From Cyclaneusma minus (lineage: Eukaryota > Ascomycota > Leotiomycetes > Marthamycetales > Marthamycetaceae): a stretch of DNA of 64,000 nucleotides. Each line of letters begins with the position of its first letter. Position 1 is the first letter of the stretch. The notes below the pieces were generated by a model. The model saw nothing but the letters and a program-made list of their open reading frames with translations. It had not been told where the DNA came from and did no database searches. The stretch covers positions 960,428 to 1,024,427 of the forward strand of contig JAKZHN010000011.1 in assembly GCA_037179335.1 (NCBI GenBank), in the 5' to 3' direction. Below are positions 47,301 to 57,126 of the stretch, one piece after another. Position numbers and translations under genes: made by a program.

Positions 47301-48103
47301 TCGAGCTCGTACGACAGATCGAGTTGGGATGGACCAAACATGCTGGGTGGAGGGAAAGAAGGGGCGGGCTCGTCGTCGTCGTCGATAATGATGGGAGGCG
47401 CGGGTTCTCGAGGAGGACTTATGGCACGCAGCTGTAATACGTCAGTCGGAGTTTATTATGGTGCCAAGCAGCCAAACACGGGATGGTATCTCAATCGACA
47501 AGAAAGTTTGGAACAAGAAGGACGAGCTGGAACGAGAAGAAGAGAGAGTGGTGGTGGGTCTTTTTAACATGTATGCTGCTATGATGCATCGACAGAGCGT
47601 AGCACTCGAGAAGTCGAGGCATTCAATGAGAAGTCACCTACCCGCGGGGGCTCTGGATGCTGTTCAGGCTCGGGCTGCGGCCTTGGAAGACGCCATATTG
47701 GACCTCTGATCTGCCATGGCAAACTCGAGGGCGGTGGCTCGGCTTGTGTGCCAAAATGGACAATCTTCTCCTGCAGAGGCGCGGCGTTCTTACGGTAAAT
47801 GATCTTGTGCTTTGGTTTCTTCGCCGGTGCTTCCTCGTCCTCCTCTCCGGACTTCGACACACTCGCACCCGTAGAGACATTGGACACGGTAGTGGCATTA
47901 CTATCTCGCCTTCCGCGCCTGGGGGCCGGCCTGTTCTCCATGACCTCGAAGGCGACATCGTCTTCGTCGTCGCTGTCCGGGAGGCGATGTGGCGCACGAA
48001 GCCTTCGGCGTTTGCCGGGAGGAAGCGGAAGACCCGGAGAGCGGTCGGACTCCTGCGCCGTATCGTCGACAATGAAGTCGTTGAGGTCTTCGTCGCTCGC
48101 CAT
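44354..48103 (-). CDS. MPH1: ATP-dependent DNA helicase Mph1 (FANCM family)
   Basis: Two exons: 47642-48103 and 44354-47431 (210-nt intron, GTAGGT donor), 1179 aa. The start MASDEDLNDFIVDD fits the acidic Mph1 N-terminus; an upstream ATG at 48121 is in frame but less likely. SF2 helicase motifs: Q-motif region RDYQYSIVKNGLF, Walker A LPTGLGKTFIA, motif Ia FLAPTKPLVAQQ, motif II VVVDEAHRATG, motif III LALTATPG, and C-terminal motifs VIVFSEFRESAEEI, ATSVGEEGLDIGEVDLI and RMGRTGRKRDGNIVLL. The DEAH box with this arrangement is diagnostic of Mph1/FANCM. It remodels D-loops and stalled replication forks in the nucleus and suppresses crossovers. The C-terminus is acidic and ends EDSDDDDF. Confidence 0.95.
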
Positions 48104-49387
48104 GGTGTTGATGAGCAGCAATGCAAGTCACATGTTGACGAGAGGAATTCGCGTGTGGGTAGACGCGAAGCGCGTCATTAATTGAGGCCTCGTTACGTAA
48201 TGAGGTGGTCAGTGCTTCATGAAGCTTAAATGCTCCATGTCCGCCTCCACACTCGCCGTCAGGTACCGTGAGCGGATAATCCTACCAACCACTCTTTGGC
48301 CGATCAAATTTCCAGACGACAGCGGAATTATTTTAGATACGAGCGAATCAAAATCTCAGCTACGTCATTGAAAACGACGCTGAGAAGCGCTGCAGGTACA
48401 TAAATTTTATGGAGGTTGGTGTCCGAGATTATTGTCCGGGGGTTACCGTGCCGACAGAGTTAGCGCGACAACCACGCCACAAGCTGTCAACTGTCTCATC
48501 AACCCCAATCCAGATCCCAGCCCCCGCCGGCACTTCCAAACTGGGAACAGAGTTCGCCGGCACTTGCACAATAGCGATATGTCAAAATCGGTCAGGAAAC
48601 TCAATCGCCGTCTTCATCGCCTCCGGCCAGCTGGGTCCCGCTTCGTCCACTGGACCGCCTGATGAGACTGGAAGCTCAAGTATCATATGCTGATTACCGA
48701 CTACGACATACCGGCACATCATGAGATCATGAGCAGATCTGAAAAACTCGGAAACACCGAAGCGGGGATGACAATTCAAAAACTGCACGTGATCGGGAAA
48801 CAGCGGGACGGTGCGCCAGAATCTCGAGTCTCCGCGTTTTTCCTACATCTTTTTCCTAGAATCTGGATGGCTGGACTGGCTAGTATGGAAATCTCTGAGC
48901 TGCACTGGGCTAGGAAGCTATGGCCTAACCGCACCCAACCTCCCTCCGACAATCGCTTCCGTCACAGGGGGTCTAGAGCCGCAGGCTGCTCAAGGTCCGA
49001 CGGCAACCACAGCTGCACGGCCGAAATGAGTAGGCCGCACAGGCACCGACTGGCACCGACGAAGGTAGTAACCGTCTCGTCGTTAACTCAAGTCCATATC
49101 AAATTCTGAAAAATGTGTATCTTCAAGTTGAATACTTAAGAAGGCAGTTCTTCTCAGTTTTTTCTTTCTTCATCCACTTCAGCTTCACCATCTTCAGCGT
49201 CATCCTCCTCAGCATCATCTTCTACAGATTCATCTTATACAGCTACATATTCTCTACAGCTACATACCTTCTACTAGAACTACACTCGTTCGATAAACCT
49301 TTCCATCTTCTCGGTTCTTACCTATCCGCTCTCCTCACTACTTCACACGAACCGACCCTCAATCCTTCAATCTCAAGCTTCGTCGAT
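48104..49387. other. intergenic between divergent MPH1 and the repeat-protein gene
   Basis: About 1.3 kb holding both promoters. The part close to 49150-49290 is rich in CTTC/TCATC/ACAGC and is probably the 5' leader of the repeat-protein gene. No gene was recognised. Confidence 0.5.
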
Positions 49388-50440
49388 ATGCGATTCTCAT
49401 CCACAGCTCTCCTGGCTATTTCTGCTGCTTTGGCTGTCACAGCAAACGTTCCAGCCGGAGAGAGACTTGCTGTGAGAGCCCCTGAGCCAAGCGCAGCCCC
49501 TGAAGCCAACTCTGCCCTCAAGATGCGAAGCGCAGGCCCCGACGACAACTCTGCCCTCAAAATGCGAAGCGCAGCCCCTGAAGTCAACTCTGCCCTCAAG
49601 ATGCGAGCCTCTGAGCCAAGCGCTGCCCCCGAAGTCAACTCTGCCCTCAAGATGCGACTCGCCCCTGAGCCAAGCGCTGCCCCCGAAGCCAACTCTGCCC
49701 TCAAGATGCGAGCCTCTGAGCCAAGCGCTGCCCCCGAAGTCAACTCTGCCCTCAAGATGCGACTCGCCCCTGAGCCAAGCGCTGCCCCCGAAGCCAACTC
49801 TGCCCTCAAGATGCGACTCGCCCCTGAGCCAAGCGCTGCCCTCAAAATGCGAAGCGCAGCCCCCGAAGCCAACTCTGCCCTTAAGATGCGACTCGCCCCT
49901 GAGCCAAGCGCTGCCCCCGAAGCCAACTCTGCCCTTAAGATGCGACTCGCCCCTGAGCCAAGCGCTGCCCCCGAAGCAAACTCTGCCCTCAAGATGCGAC
50001 TCGCCCCTGAGCCAAGCGCTGCCCCTGAAGACAACTCTGCCCTCAAGATGCGAAGCGCTGCCCCTGAAGACAACTCTGCCCTCAAGATGCGAAGCGCTGC
50101 CCCCGAAGACAACTCTGCCCTCAAAATGCGAAGCGCAGGTCCCGATGACAACTCCGCCCTTAAGATGCGGAGCGCTGCCCCTAAGCCAAGCGGCCGCGGA
50201 GACAACTCTGCCCTGAAGATGCGGAGCGCTGCCCCCGAAGCCAGCGCAGCACCTGGAGCCAGCGCCAGTCCGACTACATTTGCTACAGTTACCCCTACAG
50301 TATCCGCAACTGTATCCGCAACTGCCACTGGATCGGCGACGGCATCAGCCAGCGCGACTGGTGCTGCTGGCGCTCTTCGAGCTTGTGTCTCTACAGTTGG
50401 TCTTTTGGGTTTCATTGCCGCCGCCTTCTTGGCCTTGTAG
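49388..50440 (+). CDS. secreted, probably GPI-anchored tandem-repeat protein (LKMR repeats)
   Basis: Single exon, 350 aa. The start at 49388 gives a standard signal peptide (MRFSSTALLAISAALAVTA); the frame is open further upstream but that part looks like leader. From about residue 30 to 290 there are 16 tandem units ending LKMR, 15 of them ending NSALKMR. They have two lengths: about 13 aa (SAAPEDNSALKMR type) and about 17-18 aa (LAPEPSAAPEANSALKMR type). A Ser/Thr/Ala/Val-rich stretch follows, then a hydrophobic C-terminus (VSTVGLLGFIAAAFLAL) after small residues, as in GPI signals. Family unknown. A cell-wall or surface protein is the simplest reading; serial cleavage after the K-M-R sites into peptides is a speculative alternative. 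Confidence 0.82.
   Translation: MRFSSTALLAISAALAVTANVPAGERLAVRAPEPSAAPEANSALKMRSAGPDDNSALKMRSAAPEVNSALKMRASEPSAAPEVNSALKMRLAPEPSAAPEANSALKMRASEPSAAPEVNSALKMRLAPEPSAAPEANSALKMRLAPEPSAALKMRSAAPEANSALKMRLAPEPSAAPEANSALKMRLAPEPSAAPEANSALKMRLAPEPSAAPEDNSALKMRSAAPEDNSALKMRSAAPEDNSALKMRSAGPDDNSALKMRSAAPKPSGRGDNSALKMRSAAPEASAAPGASASPTTFATVTPTVSATVSATATGSATASASATGAAGALRACVSTVGLLGFIAAAFLAL
49487..50250 (+). repeat. in-gene tandem repeat array, units of about 39 and 51-54 bp
   Basis: Direct repeats with core AACTCTGCCCTCAAGATGCG recur 15 times, differing mainly by synonymous bases (CTC/CTT, AAG/AAA) and by the presence of a 12-15 bp segment coding for a PEPS-type insert. High DNA-level identity suggests recent expansion by slippage or unequal exchange. 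Confidence 0.9.
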
Positions 50441-50916
50441 ACTTGACATTTCAAGCAAGCGGATCACGGGGAGAAGCGAAGGCGTTAATTGGATCGATCT
50501 TAGGCGCAAAGTGGCATTTACCTGGAGCTCAGCATATATATACCCTTAGCATTTGGATTTTACCCGCATAATATTTTGCCATTTCATAGCATAGACCTGT
50601 CGAAGAAATAATACAGAAGTTAATAAGATTCTCTGACCTGAAGTTTGTCTTGGTGTCTGATGCCTGTGAGTTTTCGTAGGTCTTTCTTCTCCCAGTGGCC
50701 AGCCCACCGCTTCATTGGCATGCATGGTCGTCCATGGTCTCAAGCTCTCTTGGAGAAGGTGTCTGAGGTCTTGACAAAGCCAAGCTATCTAGACGCGCGC
50801 CTGGGCCTCCTTTTTCTTCTTCATTCTTGTCGTGGAGCTGAAATTACGTGCCTCTCGGTTAGTCCCCCCTCGGCTACCTTAACCTACCAAGTCCCGAAGT
50901 GGCAGCGTCCAGCAGT
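50441..50916. other. intergenic between convergent repeat-protein and MDE1 genes
   Basis: About 475 bp of 3' flanks. Nothing distinctive seen. Confidence 0.5.
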
Positions 50917-51857
50917 CTATTTCCCCGTCACATCACTCAGCCACGGCAATCCCAACTTTTTCATCTCCACGGCCAATTGAAACAGATAATCCAGACTATT
51001 CTCACAAATCAGCATCATTCCTTACTCAGTCATTCACTCGCGCCTTCGCCCAAAGAACCTCTCACACATACCTTTCACACATAGTCTTCGCCTTGTGCAC
51101 ATTATCACCCCACACATAAACCCCATGTCTCCTGACCAGCACCGCATAAGTATCCGGAAACCTCTCCATCGCCTCTTCCAAACTCTCCGTCAAGTCTTCC
51201 TCGTGCGCCGTATTCTCAATCACCGGAATGCGCAGGGTATCGTAATATCCCAAGTTTCCTGGCTTCTGGAATCCTTTTCCAATGCCCTTGATTTGCTCGA
51301 TGTTGTTGATTTCGAAGACGGATTTTTGGGAGCCGGAATACTGTTGTTCGAGTAGGAGGGTGATGAGGACGGCATATTGGGAATGCGTGTGGATGCAGCA
51401 GCCGGCACCGCGCTTGGTGAAGGCGGCGAGGAAGAGGGGTGTGCACTGGGAGGGCTTGAGGGAGGGGGGTGAGCGCAGGTAAGTGCGGCATTTGGGGTCG
51501 TGTTGGGCGGAGAGGCGGAGGACGTAGATGTCGGAGGGTTTCATGAGTTCTTTTTGGACGCCGGAAGGGGCGAGGTAGACGAGGTCGCTGGGGGAGGGAG
51601 TACTTGAGTTAGCGTCTTGATTTCTTGTTCTTACTTTTGGTCTGGTCCAAAGAAATTAAAGAGAATGACGGTAGAAATTTAGAAGGTAGAACAGGTGGAC
51701 AGAAAGCGTACTCGTCGCGAATGCTGGCTCCTCCGCCGGTGCCTGTAACCCAGCCCAGGGTCCAGAATTTCTTGCAGAGAGAGGGGATGAGGTTTGCGGG
51801 GTGTTCTGGATCGTCGGACTGGACGAGATGGTCGTTGTTCTCTGTGTTAGCAGCCAT
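50917..51857 (-). CDS. MDE1: methylthioribulose-1-phosphate dehydratase Mde1
   Basis: Three exons: 51712-51857, 51072-51587 and 50917-50995, joined to 246 aa, the normal length. The protein begins MAANTENNDHLVQSDDPEHP and shows LIPSLCKKFWTLGWVTGTGG, LVYLAPSGVQKELMKPSDIY, GAGCCIHTHSQYAV (zinc ligands HTH of the class II aldolase fold), VIENTAHEEDLTESLEEAM and VLVRRHGVYVWGDNVHKAKT (third zinc His). It ends LAVEMKKLGLPW. It dehydrates 5-methylthioribulose-1-phosphate to the diketopentyl phosphate in the methionine salvage pathway in the cytosol. The last exon was placed by the match YLFQLAVEMKKLGLPW. Start codon is 920 bp from the divergent calnexin gene. Confidence 0.94.
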
Positions 51858-52776
51858 GGTGATTCAATTGCACTATAGCAGGATCTGGAGAAATCCGAGG
51901 ATGTTGGGATGTTCTTGATGCTGTATTTGAGCTATGTACAGGAAGCGGCTCTCTGGAGCGCATGGAGTGTCGTTGATTTTAGACTGCGGAAAAACTTGGG
52001 CGAGGGGATGGCCTGCAAGGACTTGGGGTTTTGGACTCGAGGTTAATAGCAATTAATACTGCTCTTCTTTGAGCTGCTTATAATGCAAAGATGCTGCGTT
52101 CTTTTTGAACTGTATTTCTGCAGGCTATCATTCATATTTTGTAATTATCTCAACTACTTAGGCTCTGCCTTTGGGTTATTATTATCCCAAGTGTGGCAGG
52201 TTGTCTCTTGGTCCACCAGCCAAGCCCAAAGCTTTCTTATCAGCACCTTCAATTCCGTCGCTCTTCTATCCATTGATCGTAGCATAGCAACAGAGCTCTG
52301 TTGGTGTGTCTGTGTGCAAGCTGTGGTACGCTTGAAAGAAAATTTGACACTGTAACCAGCTGCTGAACTAGAGCATCCGCGTCTTGACTGCATCTCACGA
52401 TGTAACGACAACCAGCTTCCTAAATTGTCGTGGTAACTGGCGTTGCTACCGCATGGCTTCAATCAATTCTAGAAGCATCTGAGGCCTGTTTCAGCATATG
52501 TAGCTGGCCTGATGGTGGTCCGTCCCGCGGCCTCGCTCTCGTTTAGTGCCATGGCCGACATGGAGCTCGTGCAGCCGGGAGCTCCTAAAGATGCCACCTT
52601 GCCAAAATAATGCGACAGCCTCGACACATAAAAAGTGTTGCCCGCCGCACCTCTCCGTCAACTTCCCTCTGATATCCGCATCGCTCTGGAAGCACTCCTA
52701 AGACCCGTCTACCTCATAGCAAGTAGCGGCCGTTCAATTCTACAATCCGCTTGCCATTGACTCGACCCAAGCCACC
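51858..52776. promoter_or_regulatory. divergent intergenic region between MDE1 and calnexin
   Basis: 919 bp containing the promoters of both genes. I found no certain unfolded-protein-response element or TATA box. The 100 bp before the calnexin ATG are C- and A-rich, as in fungal leaders. Confidence 0.45.
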
Positions 52777-54699
52777 ATGCGTTTCGCAACGGCTGCCGTG
52801 TCCGCGGCTCTGCTCGCCGGTCACGTCTACGCTGATGCTCAGTCTGTCCTGCAAGATGCTGGCTCTTCTGCCAGCTCTGTTGCGACCGATGCGACTTCCA
52901 GCGTGTCGTCCGCTGTCGAGTCTGCCACCAGCTCTGCCATTGAGCTGCCCACTTTCACCGTAGGCTTCCCCGCACGGAGGACATGCGAAGATCAGATACT
53001 GACTACATCCCCTGCAGCCCACCACTGTCAAGGCCGACTTCCTTGAGCAATTCACAGATGACTGGGAGTCAAGATGGAAGCCATCCCACGCCAAGAAGGA
53101 TATGGCTGGCGTTGACAAGGACGAGGAGTGGGCATATGTAGGCGAGTGGTCTGTGGAGGAGCCATCCGTCTACAAGGGCATGGAGGGCGATAAAGGTCTT
53201 GTTGTCAAGAACCCTGCTGCCCACCATGCCATCTCGGCCAAGTTCCCCAAGAAGATTGACAACAAGGGCAAGACTCTGGTTGTCCAGTACGAGGTCAAGC
53301 TCCAAAGTAAGTTGCTATGGCGCAGCAGACAAGAGAAGGCTTACTGACTTCAATCGCAGAGGGTCTTGAGTGCGGTGGTGCCTACATGAAGCTCCTAAGA
53401 GACAACAAGGCTCTCCACCAGGAGGAGTTCTCCAACAGCTCTCCCTACGTTATCATGTTCGGTCCCGACAAGTGTGGTTCCACCAACAAAGTCCACTTCA
53501 TCTTCAACCACAAGAACCCCAAGACCGGCGAGTACGAGGAGAAGCACCTTCAGAGCCCCCCTACTGCTCGTATCTCCAAGGTCAGCACTCTGTACACCCT
53601 GATTGTCCACCCCAACAACACCTATGTCATTGAGATCGACGGCAAGGAAGCCAAGGAGGGAAGCCTCTTTGAGGATTTCACTCCTGCCATCAACCCACCC
53701 AAGGAGATTGATGACCCCAAGGACAGCAAGCCAGACACCTGGGTTGACGAATCCCGCATTCCTGACCCCGAGGCCACCAAGCCTGAGGACTGGGATGAGG
53801 AAGCGCCTTTCGAGATTGTCGACGAGGAGGCCACCAAGCCCGAGGACTGGCTCGAGGATGAGCCTCTCACCATCCCTGACCCAGAGGCCGCCAAACCCGA
53901 GGACTGGGATGATGAGGAGGACGGTGACTGGATTGCGCCAACTGTTTCCAACCCCAAGTGTGACGAAGTTTCTGGCTGTGGCAAATGGGAGAAGCCAATG
54001 ATCCGCAACCCTGCCTACAAGGGCAAGTGGACTGCTCCTATGATTGACAACCCAGCATACAAGGGTCCTTGGGCTCCTCGCAAGATCAAGAACCCCGACT
54101 ACTTCGAGGACAAGACCCCTGCTAACTTCGAGCCTATGGGTGCTGTAAGTAACTAAATATTGTTCACGTTTGAGCCGCGCTAATGAGATTAGATTGGTTT
54201 CGAGATCTGGACCATGCAAGGCGACATCCTCTTCGACAACATCTACATCGGTGACTCTGTCGAGGACGCCAAGAAGTTCGCCGACGAGACTTTCTTCGAG
54301 AAGCAACCTATCGAGAAATTGGTTGAGCTTGCCGAGAAGCCAAAGGACGAGCCCAAGAAGCCCAAGTCTCCCTCCGACCTCGTCTTCATGGACGACCCCG
54401 TCCACTACATCCGCGAGAAGGTTGACCTCTTCGTCACCATCTTCAAGAGCGACCCTGTTCAAGCTATCAAATTCGTCCCCGAGGTTTCTGGTACTCTCGC
54501 CGCCATTGCCCTTGCCCTCGTCGGTGCCCTCATCGGTATCGTCACTGCTGGTGCCTCCTCTCCCGCTGTCAAGAAGACTGCTGGAGACGCCAAGGCCAAG
54601 GCCATTGATGCTAAGGACAAGGTTGTTGAGGCCACTACCACTGCTACCGAGCAGGCCAAGGACGCTGTTAACAAGCGTACGACACGAAGCACCCAGTAA
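52777..54699 (+). CDS. calnexin, ER lectin chaperone
   Basis: Four exons: 52777-52959, 53018-53306, 53360-54144 and 54193-54699, joined to 587 aa. After a signal peptide (MRFATAAVSAALLAGHVYAD) comes a Ser/Ala-rich spacer of about 40 residues. The lectin domain follows (FTDDWESRWKPSHAKK, KGLVVKNPAAHHAISAKF, ECGGAYMKLL, MFGPDKCGSTNKVHFIF). The proline-rich arm has three-plus PEATKPEDWDEE-type repeats, then GKWEKPMIRNPAYKGKW and related repeats. The distal lectin part (IGFEIWTMQGDILFDNIYIG) precedes one membrane helix (VSGTLAAIALALVGALIGIV) and a basic cytosolic tail. It binds monoglucosylated N-glycans and helps glycoprotein folding. All intron junctions close in frame. The Ser/Ala spacer seems longer than in the calnexins I know. 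Confidence 0.96.
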
Positions 54700-55657
54700 A
54701 TACATAGTAAGGTGGGAGGATTGTATGGGAGGAAGTCGTGATGGAAATAGGAAAGGCCTCTACTCCCTTTCGAAATACTGAGTATGCTCTGTCATGCTCA
54801 GATCTTCAAACTTATGGGTTATACGTATGAGGAACAGTGTCTAAACGCTGCGGATAGGGGTTTGGGACGAATTAGGATTGAAAACTTGTATCTTAGGCGC
54901 TATTGAAATCTGAGTTTTGAGGCTCGAAATGTATACAATGGGTTTTGTTTGCCGGCTTCGAGTCGGTTTACATGCCAATTTCCCTTACGATTAAGATTGG
55001 GATTCATTGTCTGAGATGTTGAGCTCGTAGCCTGCTATTATAAAAACCTCCAAATTACGCTTGACGGATCTTGCAATCTTTACACGACAACGTAGAATCA
55101 TCTGGGCCGATTTGGTGTGGCGACCAGCCGCCTACAGTACTTGGCAACCACAATTTAGCTGCTCGCATATGTTTTGTCAAACCTAGGTTAAAGCCGAGTC
55201 TCTGACATAAGAAATAAAATTCTAGATCTCGATTGACTCTTGCAACTCGACGCCCATTGGCCGGAGGCGTAACTTACCTTCGTCTTTCCCAGAAGTAAAA
55301 AACTGGGTTAGAGCTACCCCACACCCCGTTTTTGAGTTTTGGGGAGTGTGGGGAAAGGCTTAGCTAGGTGCTGCTACGGTTATCGAGACTTCAGGCTTTT
55401 GTCACATTTGATTCTCGGACGATTGAACTTGGAGAGGACGGGGGTCGTTGATGGCCCGATGGGCAAAGGATTGGAAATTCATGCATAAGAATTGAATATA
55501 ACCAATGAGCAAACATGATGACTAGCCATTCCATATCTTACATCCGGTCGAATATTGCCCCTGTGAAACATGCAGAGTCTCCCCCGTTACAGACTTACAG
55601 CGTCAGAATATCCACGCATCATGGGACTTGGTCGACTGGGGCCCCAGTCGAGCCGGC
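54700..55657. other. intergenic between convergent calnexin and hydrolase genes
   Basis: About 960 bp of 3' flanking DNA. It contains a GC-rich hairpin at 55317-55352, listed separately. No gene was recognised. Confidence 0.5.
55317..55352. repeat. GC-rich hairpin
   Basis: CCCCACACCCC (55317-55327) pairs with GGGGAGTGTGGGG (55340-55352) with one bulge, around a T-rich loop. A smaller CCCAG/CTGGG hairpin lies just upstream near 55288-55307. Its place between two convergent genes could suit a transcription end, but this is not shown. Confidence 0.5.
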
Positions 55658-57126
55658 CTATGCTTCCAAACTCGCATAAATCTTCTGCTCGCAGCCGATC
55701 CAAAGGCCCAGCACATTGGGATCTACACAATACATCATCAGCATCACCTTCACCTTCAAACATTCCATATTCCGCTCCTCGTTCCATTTCAAAAACACAT
55801 CATTCACTTCCAAGTACCCAGGTAACAAAAATTTGAAAACTTACCAGCAAAAGGCAGAATCTGCGTAGCAATAATGCCCCCAACGCCCCTCTCTCGATCA
55901 GCCCACCAAAACAAATTCGGCAAGCCGGCCCACCATCCTGTGTTGCCGGCGCGGCCGGTCATCGGACTGGGAGAGATGGTTAGCATGAAGGTCAGGCCCC
56001 AGCCTTGCGGCAGGCCGGGTTGGGGGTAGATGTCGGGGATGGCGTTGGTGTGGTCGGGCTTGGAGGCGGGGATGCCTTGGCGGCCGAAGTCGGGGAAGTT
56101 GGGGATTTGGTTGGTGAACATCTCGTCGACGGTGGACGGGAGCAGGATTTGTGCGCCGGTGGTGGGGGAGGTGCCGTTGTTTAGGAGGGTGGCTATGATT
56201 TCTGTGGAGGAGGTTTAGTAGGTGTTTTTTTTTTCTGGGAATGAGGGAGGGCGTGGAAAGGGGGATGGAAAGGGTAGGGGGGATGTACGAGCATAGTCGG
56301 AAGGTCTTGCGAAGCATCCTGCTCCGCCGCTGTTGAACACTTGATTTTTGTGTTCTTCAACGATGATCAGAGGCAGTCGAAGCATGTGGTCTCTTTCCAC
56401 CAGAGTCCCGTCTTGCTGTCGAGCATGCATGTGTGCCAGGTTGGCCTTCATGTCGTCCGTGGGGTACATGGTGATGTTCTCCAGTCCCAAAGGGTTGAAA
56501 ATGTGCTGATGCATGTAATCGTTCAGAGACAAGCCGGACACTCGCATGACCATTTCTCCAGCCCAGTCAATGCCAATTCCATACTGCCAGGCAGTGCCGG
56601 GCTCGAAGACAAGTGGAGAAGCGTAGATATCTCGATGGAGACCACACAGTTCGTCAAGACCAATTGGGTTGCCGAAAGCCTTCAGTTCGTGATTGAAAAA
56701 GGAATATCCGAAGCCCGCAGTATGACTGAGGAGCATTCGCAAAGTGATGCGGTTTTTCTTCTCGACCAAGATCGGTTTCCCGTTGGCATCATTTCCCTTG
56801 AGGATCTTGATAGCCTTGAGCTCGGGACAGACTTCCTCGACCTGATCCGCGTCGTCCAAGCGCAGTTGACCTTTCTCAACCATCTGCATGCATGCGATTC
56901 CGGCGATCATCTTGGTACATGATGCAATCCAGAAGACGGTGTCGAGGTCCATGGGTTTGGTGGTCTCCACGCCGCGACGCCCACTGGCATGTGTGAAGAT
57001 TGGTTTACCCTCCTTGTTGACGACGTAGAGGACAGCTCCAGGGATGCCTTTCGGGTCTGATGTTGCTGCATCCATGAGGCTGCGAACATCGGCAGCCGCC
57101 ACACTTGCAAGAGGTTTGGCCGCCAT
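55658..57126 (-). CDS. serine beta-lactamase-fold hydrolase (class C / esterase family)
   Basis: Three exons: 56289-57126, 55845-56201 and 55658-55722, joined to 419 aa. The start MAAKPLASVAAADV was chosen as the first ATG giving the family N-terminus; the frame is open further upstream but reads as leader. Motifs: FWIASCTKMIAG (catalytic SxxK, Ser69/Lys72), MLLSHTAGFGY, GTAWQYGIGIDWAG (Tyr near 182 in the YxN position, Asn replaced by Ile) and NSGGAGCFARPSDYA. The last two exons give GWWAGLPNLFWWADRERGVG and LPFADPNVLGLWIGCEQKIY, typical of the C-terminus. The family includes EstB-type esterases and LovD-type acyltransferases. No signal peptide, so probably cytosolic. There are no biosynthetic neighbours; the substrate is unknown. 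Confidence 0.9.

Noticed and set aside
49388..50440. Idea that the repeat gene is a ustiloxin/asperipin-type RiPP precursor cluster
   Set aside because: No DUF3328 (UstY) oxidase, tyrosinase, peptidase or transporter gene lies nearby, the repeats lack Tyr cores and dibasic KR sites, and a GPI-like tail is present.
49318..50454. 378-codon open frame antisense to the LKMR repeat gene
   Set aside because: It is the mirror of the repetitive sense gene; a repeat without stops in one antisense frame stays open throughout. It lacks a signal peptide or domain and gives a monotonous ASGAALGSG pattern.
53395..54705. 436-codon antisense frame over calnexin
   Set aside because: The sense strand has strong calnexin motifs and frame-consistent introns. 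The antisense product is Leu/Val/Gly-rich without motifs, a known effect of codon bias.
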